A stretch of 64,000 bases of DNA. Source: Notamacropus eugenii (Eukaryota; Chordata; Mammalia; Diprotodontia; Macropodidae). The translations under genes and the position numbers were made by a program. The first letter of the stretch is position 1. Each line of letters starts with the position of its first letter. Below are positions 31,829-42,957 of this stretch, one piece after another. Where the stretch lies: positions 58,069,865-58,133,864 of the forward strand of contig NC_092874.1 of assembly GCF_028372415.1 (NCBI RefSeq). The letters run 5' to 3'. The notes under the pieces are model-generated. The model ran no database searches. It worked only from the letters and a program-made list of their open reading frames with translations, and was not told the origin of the DNA.

Positions 31829-31925
31829 GCAGAATTATAAACAAAATAAAACATATTGCAATACAGCTATCAAATTTTTTTAAAAGTTCATAGACCTCAG
31901 TTAAAGAAACCCTGTACTATGATGA
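31829..31925 (+). mobile_element. Non-autonomous DNA transposon (hAT-like), right half
   Basis: 'caatacagctatcaaatttt' and 'catagacctcagttaaagaa' complete the element that begins at 31470. The ends 'ttcttaacc' and 'ttaaagaa' are the remnants of its terminal inverted repeats. Confidence 0.7.
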
Positions 31926-33009
31926 AAAGATTTCAAATAGGATCCTGTTACCAAATTATATCTTCTTTTTGAGGACTAGCCATGTTAAGTGTAACACTCA
32001 TGGTAACCAGAATTTGTTTCCCAGGTTCATAGTACTTTGTGGATCCTCATCTATTCAAAATAATAGTTCATGAGCCCCCACTGAAATTTTTACTTTTTTC
32101 TAGTCAGCCAAAAGATACAATAAGTTCAAAGTAAAGGCATTTAATGAACGGTCATAGTGAAAAGACTTGTAGTAGAAGTCTTTCCCCATAAACCTAGTGT
32201 ACCTCTCCACCTCCCATGCAGATAGACATACCATTAGTGAGGAGAGTGAGCACGTACAGGGATCATGCATGACAAGCCCATGTGAGGGGAATATGGGTTG
32301 AAGCACAAGTCACAGCTCCAGTGCTGTAAGGCCCCAGATGTCTTCTGTTGATATCACATTGCCCTCACTGGACTTACTTGTTGAAGTGTACAGCATCTCC
32401 CCTAGGTAAGTAATCTCTGCTGAACTTTGCTCTCTACTACTACTACCTTCTGGATTCATCTCTTTAGGACCAACTTGGTTTCAGTCTGGTAGCAATGTGG
32501 CTAGAACCTTTATCTTATATGGACAGACTGACTGCTCTTCTTTCTCAGCTGCCACACCAGATTGAAAAGAAAAGGCAGAGTGTCCTCAAATTTGACCCCT
32601 ATGCCTGGATGAAATCAAAGGTTTTTGATACAAATAACCATGTAGCTTAAACTCAATACTGACTCTCCTATACTCCCAGAATTCTCTCTGATTTAGCAGC
32701 AAATGAATTTCAACCAAAACAAATGGGAATAAGGAGATAAGGCAATGTTTTTCATCCACCTATCCACATGCCTGCCTTGACTGTGAATAGCTGCCAAGTT
32801 TTCTTGCTATATTTTGGTCAGCAAAAGAACTATCTCCTTACGAAAAATGTGGAGAGCCTTATCATTAACTGGTGGTCCATGATCTGATCTTTTTTCTTCC
32901 CCACCAATAACCCATGAAACAAACAAAAATCCCCACCAAACGATGCCTACTCCCATGCTACTTGCTACCTTCTGCCTTTGCAAGGACTGGCAGGCTGTCA
33001 GTAATCTAG
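31926..33009. other. Unassigned non-coding sequence
   Basis: About 1.1 kb without a recognisable repeat or exon. Minus-strand frames at 32100-32306 and 32807-33085 have no domain support. Confidence 0.45.
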
Positions 33010-33125
33010 GACAATTCAACCCAGCATTTATTAAAAGCCTACTATTTTGAAGTTTTGGCATGAGGTGCTGAGCTTCCAAAGGCAAAGCATGAAAATAATC
33101 CCTACCCTAAGGAGTATACATACAT
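33010..33125 (-). repeat. L2 3' end, antisense
   Basis: 'attcaacccagcatttatta' and 'aatccctaccctaaggagta' form a degraded antisense L2 terminus. Similar sequence may resume at 33370-33545 ('gtttcttgaaggaaac') after a MIR3-type element. Confidence 0.55.
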
Positions 33126-33159
33126 TCCTTCTACCACCAGGTTGTTGTTTTTAATGGAC

Positions 33160-33365
33160 CTGTAATTTCACAGTTGTAGAGAACTCCAAGTGGGGAAAGC
33201 CCTTCTACCAAAGCATCCTGATACCCACTGTGCAACATATGGTTTTAGAGAGATATCTGGGGCACTAAAAGGGGCACATAGTCAGTATGTGTAGGTAGGA
33301 ATTGAACCTAGGTCTTTCTTACTTTGAAGCATCAATAACTCCATGCTCCCTCTCAGCTGGGGGAA
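33160..33365 (-). mobile_element. MIR3-type SINE, antisense
   Basis: 'gggcacatagtcagtatgtg', 'ggaattgaacctaggtcttt' and 'aactccatgctccctctcag' preserve the antisense MIR3 order. Confidence 0.6.
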
Positions 33366-33545
33366 ACAGCATGCAATGAGATAAGTATATAGATCATAAT
33401 TTGGAGCAGAAGAATATACCAACAACTAGGACAATCAGGAAAGACACCCCATAGGAGATGGCACATGATATGTTTCTTGAAGGAAACAGAAAAGTGTATG
33501 TATGTGTAGGGGCAGGAGGGTAGATAATACCCAGAAAAATAACAC

Positions 33546-33999
33546 AGTTTTTAGGTTATCTATAAATGTTAATTTAACTGTTAGTATTCTTAACGTATAT
33601 TATTTGTCTGGCAATCAGTGAGCTGATACACTGCTAGAGAAAATGAACCACATCCATTTTAGACATTTTTACTAAAAATGAAATAAGAAATGGTAAAGCG
33701 TCTTTAAATGAGAAACACATCATTGGTTCTCTGGTTGTACTCACAGAGGCAAAAGAAGAATTTCATTTCACCTTGATCTCAAAGGCAATAGGTTTCAAGG
33801 GAAACTTGGTCATATTGCCTTGCAGTGCTTACAAAGAACATAAGCAAACAGATTACCATGAAGATAATTATAGCTTGTTCATCAGCATCTGTTGCAGAGA
33901 GAATTAGAGAAATTCCATGAATAACTTGATAAGACCCTCTAAACTTAAGCCAGAATAAGCCTTGGTATTCAGGTATTTCAATTCAGAAAGAAGACAGAA
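33546..33999. other. Unassigned AT-rich sequence
   Basis: Nothing was recognised. Confidence 0.4.
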
Positions 34000-35560
34000 G
34001 GATTAAAATATATTGGAAAACATGATTCTGGATCAAAAAATGAAAGTGAGCAAAGATTTACACATATTATCATGAATATTTTTCTTTGAGATGGAAATTG
34101 GAAGTTGCCAAGTGTAGGAAGCACTGAAGAACATCATAGAAACTGAAATGAACCATATTTTAACAGATGGGAATTGACAAAACATGGAAGCTAAGGGCAA
34201 CACCAATTTAGAGTACAAGCTTCTTTATAAAATATTATGGAGAAAGGCAACAAATGAATACAAATAGTTTTGCATCACAGAAGAGTGAAAGACAGTTTTG
34301 CAGAAAATAAGCCTTCAAAGAGCTTGGCATGAGACCCAGATGAACCAGTGTATCTCAAGAACATTTGTACAATGGAGGAATGTTCCACAAGAACAGTGGA
34401 AGGAAGACCGATAGATGTGAAAATTAAGCAGATACTCTGTCATTTCCATGGTTTTCTAGTTCATTGGTAACAATAGTTGAAACACTGTCTTTGGAATCTG
34501 AACTTCAGATGCAACATGTTATGTATTGGATGAGAAAGTGGCAATGACACTTTGGAAGATGAAGTCACAAAGAGCAGCTGTAGATATATTGAAGAAATCC
34601 ATGCTGGCCACAATATAATTTTAAAGGCATATAAGGATAGATTTTTGAAGAATCTTAAAAGAATGGAAATTTCCTGAAGAATATAAAAGATCACAACTTT
34701 TGAAAAAAATAAATAACTTCACCCAAAGCATATAACAAGGAATCACGTCTCACTGAAGCTGGTATCTACCATCATGGCGGATACAATGTATGAAGTCCAA
34801 ATCAAAGGCAGATTTCTCATCAATGGAAAGATTATTTATATGCTCTTATTTTCATATGCTATTGTGCTGATTGCATCAAGATCTGGAAGAGGACAAGGAA
34901 TCCTCAGAATAAAAAAAAATTCTTTTATTTACAAAGTGCTTTAAAGTTTGAAGCCCTTTGGAGATATTATTTCAGTGTCGTAATAATCCAGTCAAATAGA
35001 TATTAGCACTACTATTGTCTCTGTTACATAGATATGAAAATTGAGACTCAGACACTTAGGTGACTTACCTACATGGTTTGGAAGTATCAAAAATGGGATT
35101 TTTAACCTAGGTCATCTTCCCCCCCAGCACTCTATCCACTTTACCAGATTGCCTTGGAGGTGGGGGATTAGAAGTAGGCAGTAGATGAAATAAACATCCA
35201 CAAGTAAAAACAAAGTGAATGAAAAGCACATCATTGTTGACATACTGGCATACAACTGGATAGGCTACTCATTTATTTAGTTCATCAGCATATATATCTT
35301 GGACAGTTGCTTCTGGTGAACCTGTTGCAGAATTGAAAAGGAAAAGAAGACCAGACTTGATTGTATTTTAAAATTGCACTGTAATTATCAATGATCCCAA
35401 GCTACTTGTGATCACAAAAGCCAATTGGTTTTAATCATGGACATTCTCTTCAATATTTCTTCAAATCAGAGATGCCACCATTGGCCCTCAATTGAATGAA
35501 AATCGCAACTGACCTAAAAGGAAATAAAAAAACATACCAAAGATGTAGGTAGGGTGGAGC
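34000..35560 (+). mobile_element. RTE-clade LINE reverse-transcriptase remnant
   Basis: Translating in shifting frames gives RTE/BovB landmarks in order: LWKMKSQRAA (from ALKKMK..KAAG) near 34550, a palm-like SYAIVLIAS (from YADDIVLIA, with one active-site residue lost) near 34855-34880, and IYLGQLL near 35290. 'DPK' follows near 35395. Many stops and frameshifts make it non-functional. A MIR-type SINE (34925-35160) sits inside. Assignment rests on motif order rather than a continuous alignment. Confidence 0.6.
34925..35160 (-). mobile_element. MIR/THER1-type SINE inside the RTE remnant, antisense
   Basis: 'aaagtgctttaaagtttgaa', 'gacttacctacatggtttgg' and 'cccagcactctatccacttt' run tail-to-head. 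Confidence 0.8.
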
Positions 35561-35654
35561 ACCTGCAGGTCCTTATACTTGTTACTGGTGAGTCACAGTC
35601 CAAGCATGATCTAGAACATGTTTTCCTCCATTAGAAACAAGCTATCAATGTGAT

Positions 35655-36150
35655 GGAATACTGCTGTGCTGTAAAAAAGAAAAATGATGAAGGGATGGTT
35701 TTAGAAAAGTCTGGGAAGATCTGTATGAACTGAGGAATAAAGAAGTAGTGGAACCAGGAGAACAGTAATGGCAACATTGTAGAGATAATTAACTGTGAAA
35801 GACATATGAACTCTGATCAAGACAATGACCAAACTCAATTCCAAAGGACTCATGATCAAAAATATTTCTTACCTTCAGATAAAGAAATGATGGACCCAGA
35901 GTGCAGAATGAAGCATCTTTTCTCCTTTGAGAGAACAATGCAAAGAAACAAATAGCCCCATATTTAATTTTATGATTCAGACAATATTCCTTCCTTTCTG
36001 TCTTTCACATCTTACCTCCCTCCCTCTCTCCCTTGATTATACATATTTGTAATAGGTTTTGTTTTTCTTACCTTCTCATTGGTGAGGGGGAGAGGGAGGG
36101 AGAAAGAACTTGGAATTAAAAAAAGAATAAAGAATTCTGGGATTTAAAGA
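35655..36150 (+). mobile_element. L1 3' end (ORF2 C-terminus plus 3' UTR)
   Basis: 'tgatggaatactgctgtgct' encodes the degraded MEYYC motif. The L1 3' UTR follows ('gaaccaggagaacagtaatg', 'caattccaaaggactcatga', 'gagggggagagggagggaga') and ends in AT-rich 'aaaaagaataaagaa'. Confidence 0.85.
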
Positions 36151-36239
36151 TATTGTAAAAGAAAAGGAACAAACTATCATCCTTTTAAGCTAGATACTCT
36201 GTAAAACCAAGCCCTCCCCCTCTCCAGTCTACACATTGA

Positions 36240-36400
36240 TTTGTTTCTTATTCAACTTCATTCAACAAACATTTAAGTAACGACCATGGTCAGTGCATTG
36301 TCTTAGGTTCTGGTTATTCAAACATGAAAAGGAAATAGTTTTCTTCTTCAAGGAGTTCATATCCTAAAGGGATATAACATAGACATATTTTAATAAATAT

Positions 36401-36443
<43 letters not shown>

Positions 36444-36850
36444 AAGAGAAGAGAAGAGAAGAGAAGAGAAGAGAAGAGAAGAGAAGAGAAGAGAAGAGAA
36501 GAGAAGAGAAGAGAAGAGAAGAGAGAAGGGAGGAAGGAAGGAGGGAGAGAGGGAGGAAGCTTCAATATCTGGCAGGATCAGGAAAAGTTCTGCATAGGGG
36601 GCAGTACCTGAGTCGAGCCATGAAGAGAACTGAGGATTCTCAGAAGTGCAGGCTAGGAAAAGGAAGAACATTCCAGTCCTGGGACTGGGGGGAGGTAGGG
36701 AGGGTTCCCTGTACAAAGGTACAGAGGTGGGAGAGTGGGAGATGCTGAGATTAGGAAACAGCTAAGAGGCCAATTTGTTTGGATAGATGTGAAGGAATGT
36801 AAAGTGAAATAACATTAAAAATCTTTGAAGGTAGGTGGAAACCATATTGA
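36240..36850 (-). mobile_element. L2 copy split by a GA-rich microsatellite, antisense
   Basis: Antisense L2 terminus at 36245-36370 ('acttcattcaacaaacattt', 'cttcaaggagttcatatcct'), then the GA/GAGAA array, then further L2 ('aggaagaacattccagtcct', 'gtacaaaggtacagaggtgg'). Confidence 0.8.
36401..36558. repeat. (GA)n-(GAGAA)17 polypurine array
   Basis: GA dinucleotides from 36401 pass into 17 GAGAA pentamers (36436-36520), then AGGAAGG-type repeats. The plus strand is pure purine for more than 150 bases. The apparent 70-, 83- and 108-codon frames across it are artefacts. Confidence 0.97.
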
Positions 36851-37079
36851 AGAAGGCGTCCCATACTGGACTAAGGAGTTTGCGTATTATATAGGAAGCA
36901 ATAGGCTTGTCATTAGAACACCTACATTTCTCACCTTCCTTAAGTTTCCTACCATTTCCCAAGCTGGAATTCTTTTAAGGGACCAGAACTTTAGGAACAT
37001 TTTTAGGATAACAAACATTGAAAATGAAACAAAAAAAATCCCTCCTCCATCTTCCTCCCAACACACTTTACATTTCAGA
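36851..37079. other. Unassigned sequence
   Basis: Nothing was recognised. Confidence 0.4.
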
Positions 37080-37330
37080 GTCTCGCTCAGACTCTGTCTC
37101 TTCCAGCCCACTTCGATTTCTCCCTTCTTTGAATTCCTAGAGCACGTACGTCTGAATCATAAAATTAAATATGGGGCTGTTTGTTTCTTTGTATTGTTTT
37201 CTAGCTGTTCCGTGTTCATAAATCTGGTGTACCTAACTAGATTTTAAGGAACAGTGTCTTCTACTTGGCATCTCCCATGATCCATGGCCCAGTTTTAGGG
37301 CACACGGTAAATGCCTAATAATTTGGGGCC
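37080..37330 (+). repeat. L2 3' end, diverged
   Basis: 'tgaattcctagagcacgtac', 'taactagattttaaggaaca' and 'gcacacggtaaatgcctaat' keep the L2 3'-UTR order. Confidence 0.7.
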
Positions 37331-37574
37331 TGTCTCAATATGAGTAATGAATGCAGGGCATGCAAATTGTGCAGAAATACTAAATATCACATGCCATGAT
37401 TCAGTACAGACTTTTTACAACTTACCTGTATCACCGTTTTAGAGAAACTCCCCATCCTGCCCCAGTCAATGATCCTAAAGAACACCTGTGAAAGAGCCTG
37501 TATTCTATTTGTTCCAGGCTTTCTAAAAGCTAAATCTTAATCTAGCCTTCCCAGTTCTAGGGACTCTTGACTTA
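37331..37574. other. Unassigned sequence
   Basis: Nothing was recognised. Confidence 0.4.
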
Positions 37575-37770
37575 TGGGCTCACAGTTACAGACCTGGAAG
37601 GGAACTCAGAGGCCATCTTGTTCGATCCTTTCATTTTACAGATAAGGAATGAGACTCAGAGAGGCCTAGGATCCCACAGCTGGGAAGTGCTTGAAGTGAG
37701 TGAATGGTAAAGTTGAAGGTCTTCCTGACTCTAGTCTCAGCACTTGATCCACTATGTTGGTGATCCTCTC
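37575..37770 (-). mobile_element. MIR3-type SINE, antisense
   Basis: 'agacctggaagggaactcag', 'cattttacagataaggaatg' and 'agcacttgatccactatgtt' mark a near-complete antisense copy. Confidence 0.8.
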
Positions 37771-38084
37771 ATGCCATACCCATTCATTTTGTACCATGCT
37801 GCCTCTCTTAGGGTCACCAGGGTGACTGCATTTTGAGTGTGGCCTAAGCAGGCATGGAGTTCACAATGTTTTTTGTTGGTTTCTCAAATCCCTTTCAACA
37901 GTAATGATACAACAAAAATGTGTTATGAACCTCGGAGTGGGGAGGAAATGTGCTATATATACAAAATATATTATTAAACATAATGGACAATTTTTATTGC
38001 TTAAGACACCATTCATTAAGAATTTTTATCCTGACCCCTTGTACCACTCACTTGAACCTCTGATTTGTGAAGCACTAAATGGCA
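37771..38084. other. Unassigned sequence
   Basis: Nothing was recognised. Confidence 0.4.
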
Positions 38085-38260
38085 ACTGCTGGTCTAGCAT
38101 AGGAGTTGAAGTTTGGATGGCTTACTCAATATGGGGACAGAAGACCAGGTTTGAATTCTAGCTCTGGTACTGTCTGTGTGACTCTGGGGAAGTTATCGGA
38201 GCCTCAGTTTCCTCTCCTGTAAAATGAAGTACCAGATGGGCCAGTCTTAGGTAGAACTAT
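38085..38260 (+). mobile_element. MIR-type SINE
   Basis: 'aggtttgaattctagctctg', 'ctgtgtgactctggggaagt' and 'agtttcctctcctgtaaaat' are in sense order. Confidence 0.85.
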
Positions 38261-38344
38261 AGAGTGGCTCTCCATATTTTTCCTTTTCATCAGCTCACAC
38301 AAACCCACACACAGTCACCCTTGTCCTGCCCTTCTTGATCACAG

Positions 38345-38580
38345 TGCCATGTAGGTGTGGTACTGATTAGCACGTTGGACTTGACATAGAGAGAGATCCG
38401 AGTACAGATTCAGCTAGCCCTGTAACCATGGACAAGCCACTAACCTCTGTGGATCTCAGTTTTATCATCTGTAAAATGGAGATATCAGCACCTACCTCCT
38501 GAGGTTTTTAGAGGATGATGTTTATAAAACCCTGCACAAATCTTAAAGCACAATGTAAATGCTACCTGTTGTTGTTATCC
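38345..38580 (+). mobile_element. MIR/THER1-type SINE
   Basis: Head ('gtggtactgattagcacgtt'), CORE ('ccatggacaagccactaacc') and tail ('taaagcacaatgtaaatgct', ending in a GTT run) are all present. Confidence 0.85.
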
Positions 38581-38584
38581 TTCA

Positions 38585-38715
38585 TTAGATCATAGAATTG
38601 AAAGCTAGAGAGGCTTTAGAGATATCTAGTCCAGCCTGTTCATTTCAGAGGAGGAAAAAAGCAAGGCCAAGAAAGGTCAGACAACTAGCTGCCCCGTGTG
38701 AGCTAAAGTATGAAT
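38585..38715 (-). repeat. MIR3-type fragment, antisense
   Basis: 'agatcatagaattgaaagct' and 'atctagtccagcctgttcat' immediately follow the THER1-type copy. Confidence 0.7.
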
Positions 38716-39070
38716 TCATATTATCATCCTAAAGGATGAAGGAGGGGAACCAAAGCCCCTTTCAGATAGTTCATTTTTCAGACCTTAAGTGGCAACATTT
38801 GCATATGTAAAGGCCAGGAAATCATTGAACAGTTAGCAAAGATAATGACTTTCCCTCCAGAGCATAGAATTGCCTTTGTACCTTTTTTTCCATCTCATTC
38901 ATTTACATGGACAACTAAGAGAAATTTGGAAGCAAAAATTAGGAAAATCTTGAACATCAGAGCTGTTGTAAGGTTATTTGGGAAATAACCATTGCCTGGG
39001 GTATGCCCTGGCTAGCAGAAATTCAAGTTTAGGAAGTGTATTGCCAGTCACCGTAAGGTAGGGTGAGAAG
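38716..39070. other. Unassigned sequence
   Basis: Nothing was recognised. Confidence 0.4.
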
Positions 39071-39390
39071 TGGAGCAGCTAGGTGGTGCAGTGGATAGAC
39101 CACCAATGCAGGAGTCAGGAGGACCTGAGGTCAAATCTCACCTCAAGACACTTGACACTCACTAGCTGTGTGACCTTGGCCAAGTCCCTTAACCCCAATT
39201 ACCTCATCCTGGGTCATCTCCACTCATCCTGATGAATATCTGGTCACTGGATTCAGACGGCTCTGGAGGAGAAGTGAGGCTGGTGACCTCCACAGCCCTC
39301 TCTCACTCAAAGCAAAGTCAAGTGCAAGCCATACCATTATTTCTCTGATGGCATGGTCTTCAGCAATGAAGGACAAACACACAAAAGGGT
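39071..39390 (+). mobile_element. tRNA-RTE SINE (MAR1 type) with long RTE-derived tail
   Basis: The head and CORE ('gcagctaggtggtgcagtgg', 'tgtgtgaccttggccaagtc') join 'ccccaattacctcatcctgg'. A long RTE-like tail follows ('atgaatatctggtcactgga', 'ttctctgatggcatggtctt', 'gcaatgaaggacaaacacac'). The tail distinguishes it from the BovB-short-tail SINEs elsewhere and is well preserved. Confidence 0.88.
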
Positions 39391-39539
39391 GAGATCTCTG
39401 ATCAAAAGCACCAAGTCCTGTAGTTGAAGCAAAGTCTAAGCACATGAAGTTGCTTAACTCTTAACTCTTCATTCTGAAGGGTTCACTTAAAGCCTGGTCT
39501 TGGACATTTCCAGAACAAGATTCTGAAAGAATCTCGTTT

Positions 39540-39782
39540 TTGTTGTTCAGTAATTTTCAGGCATGTCTTGCTCTTCATGACCCCACATGGAGTTTTCTTG
39601 GCAAAAATACTGAAGTGGTTCACCATTTCCTTCTCCAGCTCATTTACAGATGAGGAAACTGAGACAAACAGGGTTAAATGAGTTGCCCAGGATCACACAG
39701 CTAATAAGTGCATGTGTCCAGTTTTGAAGTCAGGTGTCTTCTAGACTCCATGCCTAGCACTCTATGCACTCTGCCATCTAAC
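39540..39782 (-). mobile_element. CORE-SINE (Mar1/WSINE1 type), antisense
   Basis: 'tgttgttcagtaattttcag', 'ggttcaccatttccttctcc', 'gagttgcccaggatcacaca' and 'tgcctagcactctatgcact' run tail-to-head. Confidence 0.88.
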
Positions 39783-40094
39783 TATTCTGACATGCACTAT
39801 AAATAATGTTAATTTGTGGTTTTCTAAGTTACTAGTCTGCTGGCAAAGATCCATTTCTATCTGCATTTGATTCTGACACAAATAGAAGAAACAAGGCCAC
39901 TGAACCATCCATAACGATCCCCATAGGCCACAGGGACCTATTTCTATTGACTTAGAAAATCACATAGTTGTATTATTTATGTTTTACTGTATTTTTATTT
40001 ATTCTGCTAGACATTTCCCGATTAACTTTAATCTGGCTCTATGCACTCAGGAGTGTTATGGGCTACGGGCAGCCCCGAGTCCAGCGTCTGCCAT
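39783..40094. other. Unassigned sequence
   Basis: Nothing was recognised. Confidence 0.4.
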
Positions 40095-40330
40095 TTCTAT
40101 CCCAGATGATGTTCCCTACCGTCATTCCTGGAACACACCCTGCACTTGCCACATTCTGTGCTTGGGTCACATTACTCTTTCCCCTTGGCCCCGCCACAGG
40201 TATTCACTTGCTAGAATCCCATTTATTCTTCAAGACCTTGCTCAAATGCCCTATGTCCCCACCAAACTGTACTACTTGCCATTCCTAAACTACTTACCAT
40301 GCCCATACTTTCCCAGTTGCAAAGGAGTAG
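40095..40330 (+). repeat. L2 3' region
   Basis: 'tcattcctggaacacaccct', 'tagaatcccatttattcttc' and 'aagaccttgctcaaatgccc' match the L2 segment upstream of its terminus. Two overlapping open frames (39968-40356) are explained by it. Confidence 0.75.
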
Positions 40331-41019
40331 AGGCTAAGAAATTGTTTCTTTGCTGAAGAAAGAGCTAAAACACAGCAAATAATTTCATTTCACTTAATAA
40401 TAGCTTTTTATTGACATTTTATTTCAACATAGGATACAAATTTCAGCTACCTCACAGTTCACTTAACAAAGTTGTAGAAAATGCTTTTTTCAAATCTATC
40501 TTTTTAAAAGAATTCTAATATGGCCTCTTAGCCCCAGGGGCAATCTTTTAATGGGAAAAAGGGAGCTTAGCATGGTAATAAAAGAAAAACCTTTTTAAGA
40601 ACCAGAGACAAATTCCATCTTTATTTTTAATTCAGGAAGTGATTCTTCTGAGGGAAAAGGAGAAGGAAAAGGTAGAAAGATCTTCAGCTCTGTTCCAATA
40701 GGAGAGACTGTAAAAATGAGATAAAAAGACTTCACAGAGCTTCCCAACCCCGTGACCACCAGGACCCTCTGGCCTTTGGTGCATATGTAAGCAAATAGGG
40801 AATTCTCATGCTGTGCGGTCAAGAACTTAACACAGATTCACCATTTCCGGGCTCCCAGGAAACGAGTAAACTCAAGAGCATGGCCCAGCATACTAGTCTT
40901 CCTAGAAATGAATTCTACTTGAGGGAACAGAAACACACAGACACTTTGGGGAAGGCACCCATTACTACCAGACCCCCTAGGACCAATGCACCATCACAGT
41001 TGTTTTTCTGCCAATATAC
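40331..41019. other. Unassigned non-coding sequence
   Basis: No repeat was recognised. Frames at 40595-40822 and 40808-41026 are unsupported. Confidence 0.4.
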
Positions 41020-41182
41020 AGTGTGATATAGGGAATGCTGTCTTTGGAATCAGAGGAACTGAGATCAAATCTTACACAAATCATTTAGCCTCTCTACACC
41101 TACATTTTTTCATTTGTATAAGGAACGGGTTGGAACATGACGTTCAAAGCCCCTTTCAGCTCTAAATTTATGATTCTGTGTC
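41020..41182 (+). mobile_element. MIR-type SINE
   Basis: 'atgctgtctttggaatcaga', 'caaatcatttagcctctcta' and 'ccctttcagctctaaattta' give head, CORE and the 'agctctaaa..tatga' tail. Confidence 0.8.
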
Positions 41183-41458
41183 CTCTCTCAGGAGGATCAA
41201 CCTGTTACAATCAGGAGACAAGTTCTATTTCTCTTAGATTTCATGTACTGCCTGCAGAGAGCCCTAACATGGCTGGGGGATGTTTCTATAATCTTAAGGA
41301 CCACTGCCCATAGCTGCTTCCCTACATTGCTAGCCCCCCAAGCCTCACCCCACTGTAGCTGCTCTGGTTTGCTTATTGTGGTAACATACTGAAGTAAAGT
41401 GACATCATAACTCTGAAAACCTAGTTATAAGTTTCTGTAGGTTTTTTATTTTTGTTCA
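41183..41458. other. Unassigned sequence
   Basis: Nothing was recognised. Confidence 0.4.
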
Positions 41459-41699
41459 TGGGGCATTGAGGTGGCACAGTGGATAGAGCCCTGAACCTGG
41501 AGTCACGAAGACATGAGTTCAAATCCAGCCTCAGATACTTCCTGGCTACATGACCCTGGTCAAGTCACTTAATCCAGTTTGCTTTGACATTTGTGTCCAC
41601 ATGTGCAAAATGAACTGGAGAAGGAGATGGCAATACACTCCAGTATCTCTGCCAAAGGGTCGCTAAGAGTTAGATATAACTGAAATGACTGAACAACAG
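41459..41699 (+). mobile_element. CORE-SINE (Mar1/WSINE1 type), full length
   Basis: The head 'ggtggcacagtggatagagc', CORE 'ctacatgaccctggtcaagt', middle 'agtatctctgccaaagggtc' and tail 'tgaaatgactgaacaacag' are complete. Confidence 0.9.
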
Positions 41700-41809
41700 G
41701 TTTTTTGCTCACTAAAATTTTACTGGAAAGGTAAAGTCTCAGCAGCCAATTTCCAAGTGCACCAAGTGTAGCATATAGAGCAAGTTGACCTTGGCTTCAA
41801 GTCAACAGT

Positions 41810-42030
41810 CAGCTAATGAAGATTGCAGTGCCAGAAACTATGCTAAATACTGGGGGTATGGGGAAAGAGGAAAAAACATCCTCTGCCTTTAAAGAACTCA
41901 CATTCAAATGAGAAAGATGACATGCAAAAAAATTGTACATACAGGATATACACAATGTAAATGGAAAGTAATGTCAAGAGAGTAGGCTGGGGTGGGGGTG
42001 GGGGTGGGGCTGAGGCAGGAAGGAGAGGAG
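41810..42030 (-). repeat. L2 3' end, antisense
   Basis: 'gtgccagaaactatgctaaa' and 'tttaaagaactcacattcaa' match the antisense L2 terminus. It ends near a G-rich motif. Confidence 0.65.
41988..42009 (+). other. G-quadruplex motif
   Basis: Four G-runs (GGGG, GGGGG, GGGGG, GGGG) separated by single T residues form a strong short-loop quadruplex pattern. Confidence 0.8.
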
Positions 42031-42065
42031 ATCTACTTTGGTAGAAAGACATACCTCACCTGAGA

Positions 42066-42245
42066 ATCGACGGACCCCTTTTGGCAGTCTGGTGAAGTCT
42101 ATGATCCCTTCTTAGAAGAATGTTTTTAAATGCATAAAAGTAAAATATGTAACATCACAAAGGAAGCTCATTACATAAAAATGCAGTTTAAAAAATACAT
42201 TTTTTTAAACTCATAGGTCCCAGGTTAAGGACCCCCAACCCTATA
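42066..42245 (+). mobile_element. Non-autonomous DNA transposon (hAT-like), uninterrupted
   Basis: 'ttttggcagtctggtgaagt', 'agaatgtttttaaatgcata' and 'aactcataggtcccaggtta' are the same family as 31470-31925 and, inverted, 49826-50000. Confidence 0.78.
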
Positions 42246-42957
42246 CCAGTGAAATCAGAGATGCAATTCCTAGCCCCTATCTTATAAAATAACAAGTAGA
42301 AGATTATCTGACAAGATTTAATTCACTCATGTAGTGATTTGGTAGTGGGAGGTTGTTATGGAGATCTATTGTCTCTTAGTTTGCATGGTATGACAACCTG
42401 TCTTGTTGGTTGTTAGAAGTTAATTGTGTTTTTAGCATCAGATAAACTTTTGGGAAGTAGCTGCTCCACTGAGGGCTTTGTTACCATGGGTGAGTTCTGG
42501 GCTGCTCCCAGTTGTTTTGCAATCCCCCCATGTAACTCACAAGCATTCTTAGTGAAGCAGAAATGATAAGGAGAGATGCTCCCCTCAATTCTGTCAAGAG
42601 AGAGATGATGAGCTGCCTCATCCCGTGGAAGAAGGTGAAGAGTCACCTCCCTTTACAGTGATCAGTTTGCACAGAGCTAAAATAGAAGTGGTAGGGAAAA
42701 AAATCAAAGTCTGAACTCAAAATCCAGAGTCTTGGGGGTTTTGACATGAACATTGAAGAGTTTTGTTCTCCCTATTGCTAAAGGCATAGACTTGCGATAA
42801 ATATGCCAGGATGTATAAGAAAAGAAGTACAGAAGCTATAACCAGGCAAACAAAAATCCTTGAAAAATCAATACTTTGCAACTTCTGGGTGCTTCTTTAA
42901 TACACCATTTTGAAGAAAAAGACTCTGGTGTTTCTAGTGCAGAATTTTAACAGCTTT
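42246..42957. other. Unassigned non-coding sequence
   Basis: No repeat was recognised. The minus-strand frame at 42413-42646 is unsupported. Confidence 0.4.

Noticed and set aside
36314..36716. Frames rich in Arg/Glu or Leu/Ser across the GA array
   Set aside because: Direct translations of a dinucleotide/pentanucleotide repeat within an L2 copy.
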